Origin: Mytilisepta virgata | Lineage: Eukaryota; Mollusca; Bivalvia; Mytilida; Mytilidae | Assembly (NCBI GenBank): GCA_028015205.1 | Contig: CM051519.1 | Coordinates: 84,341,539 to 84,405,538, forward strand | DNA length: 64,000 bases | Direction of reading: 5' to 3' | Part shown: piece by piece, positions 10,870 to 26,100 of the stretch | Position numbering within the stretch: the stretch's first letter is position 1 | How the letters are laid out: every line of letters starts with the position of its first letter | Made by a program: the position numbers and the translations under genes | The notes under the pieces: generated by a model | What the model saw: only the letters and a program-made list of their open reading frames with translations | What the model was told of the DNA's origin: nothing | Database searches by the model: none

Positions 10870-13800
10870 CATGTTAAATATTTTATTAAGTAAAGGACTT
10901 TCTTCTTACATTTCCCTTGATATATAAATGCTGAACAATAGATCTGAATAAGCATTTTTAAGCTACAACAAAATTTCTTTTTTATGTTATTATTCAATTG
11001 AGAATAAAAATATGATACCCAAATCCGGATGTTTTTTCTTTCAAATCAACACATTTTAAACTCTAAATCAAAATATTCAGTTTGCTTTATTCTCATTCAA
11101 AAATGAATGAAATTTTTTACTATGCTTAATATAATTTACTGTCCATCATTTAAATATTTTAGAAAATAAAACACAATACTAACAAAATCTATTAACAAAA
11201 TAAAATGGTTTTACAAAAGAACTAACCATGTATCTGTTATAAGAAATGTTTTTCATTTATCTCAGTTTTTAATAAAATTATACATACATTCCTATGTGAT
11301 GAAATAGTGTCAAAGGATAATTCCATGATACTTAGTTCCAAAAAATGAAACCATTAGATAAAAATTAATTTTTCATCCTTTTCTTTATTGAGTATCAGTA
11401 ATCAATTCTCTCACTAACCATATTTTCTGAATTTGCAATTTTATAATCCCCCTTACACACTTTCATTTTACATCAATATCCATAGAACCATTCCTTTCTC
11501 CAATGAACTAATTTAAATCTTCAGTGACTACCCTCCCCATATCAAAATCACCCTGTATAAGCCTTCTAGTTTTAACTCCAAAATATTAAGTGAAACCAAA
11601 GACCTTAAAAAAAACACTTAATTGCTCCATACTTTCAGCACATTTTAAACAATGAGAATATTTAAGTAAATAAAAATACACATTTACAAATAGGAGAAAG
11701 TGTAATAAACACAAACTAATAAGAATCTCTGGTTTTATTTGAGTGGCAAGTATGGTTTTCTACAGGAATACATACAGAATACTAACAATGACTAACAAAC
11801 AGAAAGAGAAAATCTCAGGAAAGATGACTAGAACGCTTCAAATATTTCCTTCCTAATGAATTTAAATGAATGAAATTCATATAAATTGTATTTATAACTT
11901 CACCTGATAGTGTGTAACTGGAATGATATATAAAATGTTCCATTTTTATTCAAATGTACAATTAAAAGTGTAATAAACTTAATAATATTCAAAATAATAC
12001 ACACCATAAACAAACAGGTAAGGGTCACGTAACTCTTGTAATTATTACTACACATATTTCCAAACAAAACTTGTTACAGAGGTTAATACAATAACATTGA
12101 ATGTACATCTATTGAAATACAGAATAAATTCCTGTCTAGTGTTATCCAGTTTTAATAACCAGACGTAATTTTGGTTATTGCGGAAAATCAGCTGAAATAG
12201 GTGGAATCTGAATAGTCCTGCAAAAACATTATTTTCTTGCTAAATACATAACCTTAAGAAACTTTTGAAATTAGCTTGCAATTCTGAAGAAAATTAAATT
12301 AAACTTAAGTTTGAGTTTGTGCATAATACTTTCAGTAACAGGAAAAGTTGGTTTTTCCATAATGCCTCATTACACCGATGTTAAGTTTTTGTTATGCTTT
12401 TTGAGAACTCAACCAATTCTCCCGTCTCTAGAAAAACACTTTCCTTGTTAAACCCCCTCCTCAAAGGGAATTGGTGGTATATTTTTTTATTTACTATAAA
12501 AGATTTAATGCACAGAACTATCTAGGATATCATACTGGTAGATAAATCTTTCAGAAAAGGTGTAAATGGAATATAATAAATTCAGTTAATACTTATTATT
12601 AATGACACCAGGTATTATTTTCCCTAATTCTGATATACACCAGTATATGAATGACACAAAGATAAAAATACCTAGTAAAAAGCTTTAGTAATTCTACTAG
12701 CATCTTAAAATTGGTATATCAGCAAACTATTTTGGTTTATTAGACTTACTTTCTGATAAAATTTAAGGACTCATGTAAACTATACGTAATTATTCTGTTG
12801 GCTTGTAAATAAACAATGTGATTTATTTCAAAATATATGATCTTGATTACAAGACAATTATGTTTTGTCTAAAAATATCATTTTGGCCTAACAGAAAATG
12901 GAATTAAATTGTTTTCACAAATTCTTAAATCTCTTTTGCAGCAAAGTTTTTTCTACTCAAAGTGCAAAAATCTACAACCTTAAATCTGACAGTTGTTTAG
13001 TTGAAACATCTGTGGAATGTTGCCTGAATGGAAATATGGAATACTGTCTTGCTCACTAAAGACTTGTAATTTTATATTATTTTTTTTAAGATGTAAAACA
13101 CACTTACTTATATTTTAAATGAGATTCTACACAACAGGAACTGTAAATAACAGACATACACTAACATTTCTAAGTTAAAGATTTTGTTTATAACAGCACC
13201 TTTCAAAATGAATTTTGTCTACCAATTCAACATGGTGAGCAAAATATTATAATAAAGATCACAAAATAAATGTTAATGTGCTTCACACCCTTTTCTAAAA
13301 TGACAGATTTGCCTCCCTTTGTATCAATTCCACATCTCCGATGAAATTTCCTACGATTTCCAATCTGTAAAAATGATTTCCAATCTGTAAAAAGTAAACT
13401 AATTTATACAACAGAAAGAAATTTATTCAAAGTCCTATCTTAGTTTGCAAGGAACCACACCTAAAGTTAATGTCGAATACAAATACTTGATTCACAGTTT
13501 GTTCCTGTACCCCCCTATCCCCTTCTTAACTTATTTGAAATATATTGATTGACATGCATAGGTATATCCATTGAAAGTTCATCGTACTGAATGTATTTCA
13601 GCAGTAATATGTTCAACTATTTTAGATAAGAGAGTCAATAATTAGGTTTAAGAAGTTGAAAGTGTTGTCTAGTACTGTTGATTCATTAATATTCATTGTA
13701 TACCAATTTTCGTGGTTTTCGTGGGTCCCAGTAAACCATGAAATTAAATATCCATCGAAAAATAATATTTTTTTTTAGCTTAAATGCACTGGTTTGAAAC

Positions 13801-16800
13801 CATGGAGTTTTGATGTACCTATTATGAACAATTGCGTTTTTACAGCATGTACTTGGATACTGACATATGATGAGTCAGCTATATCCATAGAGGATAAAGT
13901 GTTTAGTGTAATTTTGTCTTTGGTAACATATAAATGCTCAAACAATTTTCTTTAAAAATATCTTGACTATGTAAATTGTTGCGGAATTCACTTCCGTTTT
14001 TTTTATTCAAACATTCAAGAAAAATACTAATCTTAAGTAGGCCTAAACAATACAGACTTTCTCATAAATTACAGTAAAAACAACTTGTCAAAAGATAATA
14101 AAGCAGAAAGTAATGATCGTAATCGGATTAAAGATATGTATGTATATACCCCGAGGCATTTGGTGACAAGTGATTGCAATTTTGTCAATACATATTTCAC
14201 ACCTAATTAGCCCAACAAGTAAATAGTTACGTCAATCTTGTTAAATTCATGACAAATTTGAAGAACCTGTTTGTTAGACTTTTGTTTTATAAGCGCTTGA
14301 AATCAGTACTTTACTTTACAATATAAAAGTGTGATCGGCACGTTTTGTCGCAGTATTTTCATAATATCTGATGTGCCAAGCCACGAATTTCAGTATTTCA
14401 ACAACTTTTTATATTTTTTTTCTAAGCCAGCAATCCACAAATTTACATATCCCATGAAAGGCCTTTTTTTTCTCTATCCACGAAAATTGGTATCCACAAA
14501 AATAAATGAATCCACAGTATTCAAAATTAATCATTGGTACATGTATTTTTTGTGACTTTTTGATATATAAATTAATAGAAATCTACATCTAATATTTATA
14601 CATACTAAAATTTTATAAATGAAATTTATAATACCCGTGGAAAAAACATTTGATCAATGCAGATACACATACCCCCCAAAAAATCCAGAACTCAGTACTA
14701 CACTGAATATCAGTGTCAACCCCTTGTCTCTTAACCCATGTGAATCAAGTTTTTCATCTGACTTTGATGTTTTGATATATAAATGAATATTTCTGTAACT
14801 GACTGTTGAAGAAATATGAGAAAAAATTACACTTGTAAGATATCAAAGAGGAACTGTACTTAACCAAGTTATCCAGGTAATAATAAATTTCCCCATACCC
14901 GACACTTAAACATGTTAAATTTAAGTTAATTATTTGTAATACATTTATGATGATAAGCTGACTGTAATGTAAGACTTTCAAGATATTTAGTCCCGATTTC
15001 CTAAAAACAGATGACAGCAAAGTTTTTAGTGCTGCATTCAAAATGTATCTTTACTTATAAAGATTGTAGTTTAAATGACTTATTCTGAAATAAAATCTGA
15101 AGTAAAGAAAAGAAATGACTCTGTTTGAAGTATATTGTTCCAATTTGATTCTTAATCTGACAAGATAATCTGATAATGAATTTGTGTTTGAATTTACTCT
15201 AATCCCTTGTGTGGCTGCATGATTTGAATCTCTTCTGTATATTTTTTCTAGTTAATGTCTTCCTGCCAGAATTTAAACTCATTCAACATTAATCTCAGAA
15301 AAAACATGCACTTCTGTCTATTACCTAATCAAAACTCCCCTGAGTACATTTTACTGATTCACTCCAAATCAACATTATCATGCATTAGTTTCATAATGTT
15401 ACAAATCTATCACACAATGTATGATACAAATATGGAAACAAATGATATTAAATTGACAATATTTTGTTTTGTCTAAAATATGCCTTATAAAACCACTAAA
15501 TGTTTTGACATTTATAAACATGTTTGTACTTTTGAATTTTTTTTTATCTGGTTAAATGCTGAATAATGTAAAATGTCAGAACAGTGTAACCACGTGAACA
15601 ATCGAACCCATGTACTATTAACAACAGATAGACTAATGGATATTTCAACATGCAAGATTTTACATCATTAACAGAAATAAAAACCTTGGATCATTTACTA
15701 TCTACATGACTTTTGTATACTTTACTGACCCATAAAAACTATAAATCTAAGAAGAGTTTTTGTCCAATTCCTGTAGTTAAAGTACATTAAAAATTTTTAT
15801 TTTATTTATTTGTAGCTGGTATGAATTTTATACTGTGATACTCTTTCATCAATGCGATTTCAAATATACTATATAAAATTTGAAAATGACAAGAGTCTAC
15901 TTTATTTACAATACAGAAGTTAAACCAAAGTCTTTGCAAAGATTTCTGGCAAATTGACCTCAACACCAACAAAGCTAACCTTGAATCAATACTGAACCAA
16001 ATCCATGTTTTGATAGGAAAACCAAAAATCATTCTGACGAAATATCAAAATAAGAGGTGTACAATGCCATTGTTTACTGAAGGTGCCTGAACGTTTCATG
16101 GAAATCCATTTGCAGGTCTAGGAGGAGTTGTAGAGAGAGAGTATAAAGGCACAAGATGATGACTAGTGATCCCTATCTGTATTCTGTTTTTTTTGTATGG
16201 GTATCTAAAACTTGCACCTGCCTTGATTTTAATTTGAGTGTCCAAAATTAGTGAACAATTAGATTTTTTTCTTGTCTAAATAGTATACAAAAGTGCACGC
16301 ATATATGGAATAGATATCTGCATAACACAGACTAAAGAAGATAATAGTCAATAGAACATGAATGTGCCATTAGAGACTACTCGGTATATTTAATATATAT
16401 GTGTTATATAATTTACTGGATTTTGAATAATATGTTTTTGTGCATTTATGCAAATGTGTTGTTACCTCGATATTGAGAACACTACTAATCATGTGCTGGG
16501 TTCAAACACACTGCTGTTCAAACGCACTGCTGATCAAACAATCACCAATGCCCAGTCAATGGTTTGTAAATTATAGGACATTTTGTCAATATGACTTTTG
16601 ATTTACTCTCTTGAATAAAAATTTCCACATTTGATGCAAATTTATATCTTTATAAACAATTAAAATGCATTTATTATTTGATAAAAGAAACAAAGGCTAT
16701 TCTACTGTGGGTTGCAGACAATATAAATGCATATTTGATAACCAGGTCAACTATATAATACCATGTTCAACAATACATGTAAATTTACAATTAGAAGTTA

Positions 16801-17089
16801 AGGTGAGTCAAGTTTAGACAAGGTTTCAAAACAGTTTTTAATTATGTTATGATATCCAACAAGTAATCTTAAAAACAGAACATTTTTTGCTACTGAAATT
16901 AAACTGCACAAAAACTACCGTGATTAGTATTGTTCAAGGTGTAATAATATATCTAATAAAAAGCAGCTGTTAAGTTATGCCAAAAGGTTATAAAAAAATG
17001 CCAGGTAAGATTTGCCCTTTGACCTGTATATCAAAACTGGTTAAAATAGACTACACCAATTAAAAGTAAGAATTTCTTACATGATGATA
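10870..17089 (-). other. PRKAR2: PRKAR2 downstream region, candidate long 3' UTR
   Basis: Directly follows the PRKAR2 stop codon in the direction of transcription. It is AT-rich, with few of the dispersed elements seen elsewhere except the inverted-repeat element at 13678-14517. Many AATAAA-type signals (TTTATT on the plus strand, for example near 16670 and 10880) prevent choosing one polyadenylation site. How much of it is transcribed as 3' UTR is unknown. Confidence 0.35.
13678..14517. mobile_element. ~840 bp element with ~38 bp terminal inverted repeats
   Basis: The left end (TTGATTCATTAATATTC and then TATACCAATTTTCGTGG) pairs with the right end (CCACGAAAATTGGTATCC, then AAATAAATGAATCCA). 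Subterminal CCATGAAATT and CCCATGAAAG words are also related. No transposase ORF. It may lie inside the PRKAR2 3' UTR or just past it. Confidence 0.6.
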
Positions 17090-17119
17090 CTATCGTGGCT
17101 TGGCATCGACCAAGTCAAA
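17090..17119 (-). CDS. PRKAR2: PRKAR2 exon m: last nine residues and stop
   Basis: 30 nt after acceptor TTTTGCAG. It encodes FDLVDAKPR and TAG. Family C-termini vary (vertebrates end around M-F-G...), so identity rests on phase 0 continuity, the good acceptor and the position just downstream of exon l. Confidence 0.85.
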   Translation of the reverse strand, partial: FDLVDAKPR

Positions 17120-20100
17120 CTGCAAAATAAACAAATATTTACACTAAGAAACACACTATAACTACACATGTGAGATGCTAAGAAGGTAACAAACCAGATC
17201 AGACACAGTGGGTTATGAAAAAATTAAGTATGTGATAAATCAAAAATCTGCCACAAGTCTCTATTCATAGGGAATAAACTCTGAACAATTAATTCATGAA
17301 TGTAAATTTTTTCTACTCTGGTTTGTCCCTTTCAAATTTCAGAAATAAGCTTAAAAGCTTAACATATTAAGACAAGAGGCTCCCAAGAGCCTGAATCGCT
17401 CACCTGTTATCTTTTGTGTACAAGTAGATCTTGCATCAATGATTATTTTTGCTATTTAATGTATACTGTCACAATTTTCTCCTTAATATCGACCTGTACA
17501 GCTAAAATATAGAATCCTGAACCCAAATAGATATGTTGTTAGGGATTTTTTCAATGGCATTGACTCTTGACTTGAACAAGTAAATTATAGTCTTGAACCG
17601 AAATATATATGGTTGCTAGTGACTTTTTCAATGGCATTGACTCTTGACCTTTCTTTTTGACTTGTACAGGTAAATTATAAAGTCCTTAGCCTAAATATAT
17701 ATTGTTGCTAGGGACTTTTCATCAGTTGCTATGGACTTTTTCAATGGCATTGACTCTTGACCTTCCATTTTGACTTGAACAGGTAAATTGTAGGGTCCTG
17801 AACCAAAATACATATGGTTGCTAGACTTTTTCATGGGTTGCTATGGACTTTTTCAATGACCTTGACCCTTGACCTTTCTTTTTGACTTGTACAGGTAAAT
17901 TATAAGGTCCTTAATCCAAATATATATGGTTGCCAGGGACTTTTTCATCTGTTGCTATGGAATTTTTCAATGACCTTGACCCTTGACGCTCCATTTTACT
18001 TGTACTCCTATCATTTAATATATTTCAAGTAGCCTCCTAAACATCTGTGACAATGTCAAACCATTATTTTCTGTTTGCATGTAAATAATCTTTCAAGGGC
18101 AAAAACTCCTATAAGGGGTCAATTGACGATTTTGGTCATGTTGACTTATTTGTAGATCTTACTTTGATGGACATTTTTGTTGTTTACAGTTTGTCTATCT
18201 ATTATCATATTCAAGATAACAACCTAAAACTGCAAAATTTCCTTAAAATTAACAATTCAGGGGCAATAACCCAACAAAGAGTTGTCCGATTCATCTGAAA
18301 ATTTCATGGCTGGTAGATCTTGACCTGTTGAACATTTTTACCCCATCAGTTTTGCTCTAAATGCTTTGGTTTTTGAGATATAAGCCAAAAACTGCATTTG
18401 ACCCCTATGTTCTAATTTTAGCAACAGCAGCCATGTTTGATGACAGATCAAAACTTCTGATAAAATTTATTAACTAGATACCCTAAGGAACATTCAGTTA
18501 AAGTTTGAAGATATTTTGCCCAGTAGTTTCAGAGGAGAAGATTCTTGAAATAGTTTACGACGATGACGGCAGACGCCAAGTGATGGCATAAGCTAAAAAA
18601 GAAATAAAGCAGATATTGCTAAAAATTCTTTTGAGACAAATATATACAGGGGAGGAATTCTAGATAAAATGCCTTCATCTGAAAATAATTTCTACATTAT
18701 CTAAATAGAGTGTTTTATGTAATCAAAGTTCAAATACTAATTTATAATCTGGATAATGTTTCTAAATTACGAGTGATGTTAATTTCCTAATGAGGTAGAA
18801 TATAACAATATTAAAGAGGTAGTGAAGTGAGAGGGAGAAATCAAAACGTGTTGTTTCTCTCGTTACCTCAGATTCTATAAATGTTGGGCAGCAAGCTAAA
18901 ATTATATGACATATAAATTATTTCAGTAAACTTTCTAACATATACCATACACCCTGTTCCATAAAAAGCTTGTATCTTTACTTAACTATTTTAAAGGACT
19001 TCAAAAATGTTATGTATATCAATGTACTGTTTCCTATGCAGTAATGCTCAAAATACAGCTGATCATTTGCTTATTATGATTGCAAGATATATAAAAGTGG
19101 TTGAATGATGGAATTATTACACTTTATCAAAAACAAGATATGCTAAAATTCAATGTGATAAAACCAAAAAAAGTCTTGTTGGAAAACTAACCTGTCTTTC
19201 CGACATTTACTTCTAACAACATAAACACTGATTACTAAAATAATATCTGAAAATATCTAAAAATTAACATAAATCTAATAAAAAAAAAAAAAAACACCAA
19301 TGTTCCTTAATCTACATTAAAACCCCTACAAAGCACCATCAACTGACTTGACAATGTTACATAAGTTGAAGACAGGAATATTTAAATGTTTCCTTTTATA
19401 GACAAAGAGATTAACAAATGAATGGCATAATTGTATAGGTTAACATTGTCACTACATCTCTATATGTACAGCAGCTTTGGAACCAAATACCTGAATTAAC
19501 TGTTCCTCATATTCATCTATATTTCGTTTCATTATTTCCATACAGGGTCCTAAAAGTCGTTCAAATGCCTGGACATCTAAAACTGTAATAAATAATATAC
19601 TTATAAATACCTAAATATTGATATAAGCTTGTTCAGATATTTACATTCCAAGCACAACAAGAAAGGTTTACAATGACAATGGCAAATATACAAAATGTCA
19701 AGAAAAGTATACTAAACATTAAAATAGAAGTTAAAATATCAGTATATACTGAGGATACTAATAATGCAGAAATTTCTGATTTATACTATTATTTATCATA
19801 TACTTATAGAAAATAAAGGTAAAATTTTACCCTATGATAAAATTGGAAATTGTACATATTTCTGCCAAAATCTTATAAGAATTGGCTTAGCAGGCTGATA
19901 TGACTTTGTTATCAACTGTTTCCGGTATATATCAACTGCTTCCATTTTATATCACACCCCTGATTCGTAATCACGTTATAAATCAGTCGTCATTGATTCT
20001 AAACTTACTAGCACATAGGAACAGGGCAGATGATAGCGGGACGAAACTCTGGATTATATTAATTCGCTCAAAAATGTTAATACAAACAGATAAACATTAA

Positions 20101-23100
20101 GTGATAAAACAGTTTGACTAAATGGATGAGGGACAACAGAGATTTGCAGCACCCTGAGTATTTTCGATAATACGGCTATGAAACCGAGTTCATTGGTGCA
20201 CTCAATATTTTGATGTGTGACCTTCAGCTTGAGAACAGATTCTTTATTCATGACACAACCTCTGGTAGAAGACAAGAAGAAAACTAAGTATTGTTACAAT
20301 GCAGATCTCATTATTTTACAATTTGATCTCATATATATGGCTCTAATGGTTTTCCATACATATCCAAGAGGCAATTTTTACCCAATTCATAAAGATAACT
20401 TGATGCACACAATCAAGCAAAAACCATTCCATTCCAGCCCTTTCTGCAACAAGTAGGTGTAATATGCATATTTTGTGGGGAAACCTAGTTGGTGAAAAAT
20501 GGATTTTTTTTTTTGGGGGGGGGGGGGGGGATCAAAGATTTGCTGCACTACTGCTGTCCCTTACATTTAGGTACCTACTTGGATCAAGTTCTAAAAATTG
20601 ATGCAAAGAAAGGACCAAAATATATTCTTGCCAAATATGTTGGCCCAACCACAAAATTTGGGACAGCTATGCCTCTATTACAATAAAAAAATGCTAAACA
20701 ATAATTTTAGCAGTCACAGGTTTCCATAATTTCACCCTGAACCAGAAGTACTTATAAACAAAAAGTCCCTTTGACCTCAGTTCAACACGCCAAATAGTTT
20801 TGGTCCAGGTCCAATTTAAAGGTACAAATTCGGCAGCAAACAGCGGTTTTTCGCGGCTGGATATGTTGGTTTTTCAAATATCGTTAAAATCACTCTATAT
20901 ATGCATTTTTTTCATTAAAAATTATAAAAATTATTTCAAGAAATAAAGTTCCAATTTTGTAAAAGATCCGCCATTGTTATATCTTTATTCGGAAATCAAT
21001 TATAAGAAAGATAACTCTTGATGTTCACTCAAATAGTGGGAAATATAAAACCTATGTGACAATATCGGTAAACCAGGACTCGTCGGCGAAAGGGTTAAAG
21101 GTACTTCACAAAATGCTTCACATCTAGTTTTATATCAAAATGTTAGGATATGATTTAGCATCAGTGAGAGAACATCCCACATGACTGAACATTTAGGGGT
21201 TACCATGTGGCCTTCAATTAAGGGTAACAACCATCACATATTTGCCCTGGGGTTTTGAGAAGAATGAAATAATGACAGATCACACTGTCAATCACACTTT
21301 CAGAAAGTTCAGCATATAAAAAAAAAACGTTCACCTTTTTCAACAATTAAAGTTCCCTTTTAAAATATAACAATCCAATACTAACCAATATTTATTGTGC
21401 CATTTTGATGAATCTTTTGTGTCACCTGCTAGTCAAATGCAATTATCAAATCTGTGTACATATGCTTGTGAAATTAATCATTTTGTAGATCAAGAAAACA
21501 AACTGTTTATTTCTACATGCTTTTCCTGCTATGAACAGCAAACAGGTTTATTAGGGAAAGTCTAATGAAATTGTTTTGTTCTCCATTATTAATTGAGATC
21601 AATATGCAATATGAAATTTATATTTTCTATATTCAGTTGGATATTATAATTCTGCATTTTTTCAATACTACCTATACTGAACCAGTTATTAATCATTGTT
21701 ATAGCATTTAACCTCTTTTTTCAAACAATTGATTACTTCAGATTCCAAGGTAAACAGTCAATTATAGATATCTGTAACTAACTGGTCTGTTGTACAATAT
21801 AATGAAATCACCCACCTTTTGTTCTGACAGTCTCAATCATTTTTGTTTAATCAATTCTTTTATACACTTACCAGCAAGTTTCACTTTGCCCAAAGCATAT
21901 ACACTGGCAGCTCTTGGTTTGTGTGTTACTAAGGCAAGTTCTGAAATAGCAGGTAAAATATTCAGAAACAAAATACTATAAATATGTAGTAAGACTTTTC
22001 AATGGATATTATTTAAGAAACAATTAATGGCAACCATATGTTTGTTAGAGATTTTACTATGGCTAACATTATTCAAGCAAAATTTAATCCTCAGTATTGG
22101 TCAGGAATAAATATAGGCAAATAATGGTACCCATGTTCTATCTAAAACAAATTATTGATGACATTGACTTGTTAATGAATACTGAAGATGCTTATATCTT
22201 ACTTCTTTGTAAGATTCTAGCTAGCTACAAATCTCTTCAGAAAAAAATAGTTAAATAAAAGCAGAAACTTCAAGTATCTAACATGGTTAACAAGTCTGAC
22301 AGTTCCTTTTAAAGAATACATCTGTGAATAAAAATACTTGTTCAATAAAATTGAAAAATGTGACTCATTAATTTATTTAGTTGATTGCCTTAAACAAACC
22401 TCCAAAATATCCTCCTTTAGTATATCTTTTCACTTCCACTTCTTCCCCACTGGGATCTGCCTGTAAAATATTGAAGACATAATACAACAAGGTTCATACA
22501 GACTCTTAAACTTCCAATTCCATGATTTTTCCATGACATTTCAAGACCTTTTCATTGCTTTTCCATACCTCATTGTTGATGGTTTTAATGCTTATCTTAA
22601 ACAGAGACAGTTGACTAATGCACTTAATAACAAACGAAAGAAGTAGAGTTCTGGAAATCCAGAATAACCTAAACAAAATGATGGCAGTATTGATAACAAT
22701 GAAGAATAATTCACCTTAAAATATAACAAACATGCAAATTAAGATTTTAATTTCAAAGTTCACATAGACTGGTCATTGCTGGTAGGAGAACAATGAAAGC
22801 ATGTTTCAGTGAAAAAGCCTTTAATTTCACAATTTTAAAGAACTCTACTGGCTTCTGAATGACTTTAAAAGACCAAAGTTAAATTCACAGACTTTTCATG
22901 ACCTGTGTGAACCATGTATCTTCATTTTGTTAATCTTGGACCATCAAATGACATTGCTAGGAGGATAATTATACTCCTTTACTGATCAGCACTTTTAATG
23001 TATTTTTTGCACAATATATTTATTTCAAATATGAATAATATATGTTGCAATTTGGTTTTACACATAAAATATAAAATAGATATTTGATAAAAATAACTAC

Positions 23101-26100
23101 CTTTAAAAGGTAAAAATATACCAAGGTATAATAAAACAATAAAACAATAAAAAAAAGAAAAGACAACTTAAAAGAGGACCCAAATTTTCGACCCAAACAG
23201 CCTTTATCAAGGGAAGATGGAGAAAATGGGGCCAACTGCACTGATTGTCAGAAGTTCACTTTCGTAGCTAAAACTCAATACCAAAGTTTGAAAAATAACT
23301 AAAAAATAAACATTTCCTAATAATTGTGAAATCAGTATTTGTTGCATCCTTATCTTTAATTGTGATCAAAATCTTTTTCACAAGATTTAATTAACTGACA
23401 TATAAAGGACTTTAATGCAACATCCAAATTTTCAGAAATAATATCTAAAATCTAAATAAATCAAATTTACAATCTTTAAAGTTTGCTTTTCATGCTTCAG
23501 TTAAAAAATAATTCACCAAAAATGACATAAGTAACAAGTAATAATCATGCTTTTACAACTTTAATTAAAAGTTCACATAAACTGTGTTAATACATTTTTA
23601 CTTCTAATTATGACAAGAATTGCCAATGCATGAAACAATCTAAAATCAAAATGTCTACAGAAATTAGTTCAGCCTTTCATATTAAAGAAATAAATATAAC
23701 ATATCAGGGTAGTTTAATCATATTTATGCCTTATAATAAACAAAATGCTGATATTTAAATCAGAAATTCTCTATTACATTAGTACAAATCTAACTGCAAA
23801 ATTACACCTCACTGGATTTATGATATCAATAAATATATGGATTACCTAAAGTAAATATGTACCTTAAGAAAGAAAACTTTAATGTATTCTAAAATATCGT
23901 TTCTATTCAAAACACCCATATTACATTTATCATGGTTATATATGTACTTAGGAATGATGAATTTTGAAATAAGAGGGCTGACCTAAAATGTTTATTTCAT
24001 TTGGTTCATTTCAGTGCCTGTTTTATTCCAAATGAAAATATTCAATAGCAAGAAATCAGCTACTGTACTAACAGAAAATTCTTCATCATTGTTTGGAAGA
24101 GAACAGGACACATGACCATACACCATACAATTTACATTGTCAAACTAATAACAAGCTTTTATTCCTTGGAATATCTGGTTCAATAAAGGAAAATTTAAAT
24201 AACATTAACTGTAATCTGTACCTTAAGTTAACTGTCCTTTCAATTATAGGCAAATCAAAGTTTGTCATAAAAATTACTTTTTTATAGATACTTTTCAGCC
24301 ATGCAAATAATTATATTTACATACAATCTTCTATGGATTTACAAAGAATAAAGATGACTATATCATACACAATCTTAAGGGATACCCTTAAAACTGACAA
24401 GTATGGTAATGTCTTGTATACCTTATTACTAACTTTACAACCCTTAAAACTGACAAGTATGGTAATGTCTTGTATACCTTATTACTAACTGTACAACCCT
24501 TAAAACTGACAAGTATGGTAATGTCTTGTATACCTTATTACTAACTGTACAACCCTTAAAACTAACAAGTATGGTAATGTCTTGTATACCTTATTACTAA
24601 CTTTACAACCCTTAAAACTAACAAGTATGGTAATGTCTTGTATACCTTATTACTAACTGTACAACCCTTAAAACTGACAAGTATGGTAATGTCTTGTATA
24701 CCTTATTACTAACTGTACATCGACATTCTCCTTCTTCTATAAAGTACATACAGTCTGCATCATCTCCCTGCAACATAAATTTCCATTTAAAAAAAGCCAG
24801 AATCTCTCAAACTATTTGGAAAGGCACTATGAAAGGACTTATCTACGAGTATTTAACATAAGGTGTAACAGTAAATTCACTGCTTTGACCAATCCGTTCA
24901 TCTGCATGCAAGCCAGGTTCAGAAGGTCTTATGTTACTTGATTTCCTAGTAACTTTTTAAAAAATTATGAAAAAAAGCCTGTATAAATGCTGTTACACAA
25001 AACTGTACAAATGTGTTTCAACATCAGTTGAAATTAATATGAAATTATTAAAATAAGTGGCAATTTCAATGAAATCTTGATAAACTTATAATTAACATTT
25101 TTTCACTTTTCTAAGTGATACTAAATATTAATTATCTTCACTTATTCAGAAAAAATATGGAACTTTTTATAGAATACATTATCTTGACTTATACCAGACT
25201 ACAATGAAAGAAACAAACAGTTTTTTGGTGTTCACTATAAGTCCATCTAATCCTCCAATATACGTCTAATGATTGACATGAAATGTAACCAAATTTAAAT
25301 GATCTACGCTCTATAATGAACTTCAACTCAAGAATATCAAACCTACAAAAGATATCAAACTGTTAATAACCTTTACCTGTTTAATTATACAATCTCCATC
25401 ATGGAAAGTCTTGGAGAATAAGGCATCAGCAACATTTTGTCTTTCATACGTCTGAAATGGAAATAAGTATTTATTTGTTATAACAGTTGTATAAGATTTT
25501 CATATCTGCAAATTCCTTATTTTCAATTTACTGGGGAGATACTCTTCTTGTGATATTTTCTTTATCCCTGGGTTGCACTAAGTCTGCACAAATTGATTGA
25601 ACAAATTTAAAATCATATTTTACATATTTTAGGGTAGGTCTGAATTATTCTTTTCTTGAATTTTCCCTAAGAATTATTTTTCTAATGGAAATTCCTTATT
25701 CAGAATCATCTCTGAGGAATAATTGAACAATTATATAATTTCAATGTTTTCTTGGACCAATCAAAAAGGTCAATTAACTAACAAAAAACTTTCATAATTA
25801 TCTAGTGCATAGATTTTCAAAATGGCCAAAAAACTGAATTTTACAGACAGTAAAAGACTTGACTTCATACAAAATACAATTAATTCAATTACACATAAGA
25901 CATATTTTCTAATGCAATGATAACTATTATTAAATATTCTGTTTCTTAATGCTAAAATTTGATCGTTTCACAAGGACAGGAATTCTGTTAAATGTCTGAA
26001 TATCTTATGCATCAACAGCCTGATAGCTACAGGGTTTGTAAATATGTAGAGCTATCAGATGCATCAGACAATCAGGGAAAATCAATTCCTGATCCAAGGA

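Noticed and set aside
20504..20530. T11-G16 tract as a functional G-quadruplex
   Set aside because: A homopolymer run of this kind is common in low-complexity DNA and prone to sequencing error; nothing around it suggests function.
24385..24720. CRISPR-like array
   Set aside because: Units are contiguous 56 bp repeats without variable spacers, and the DNA is animal intron.
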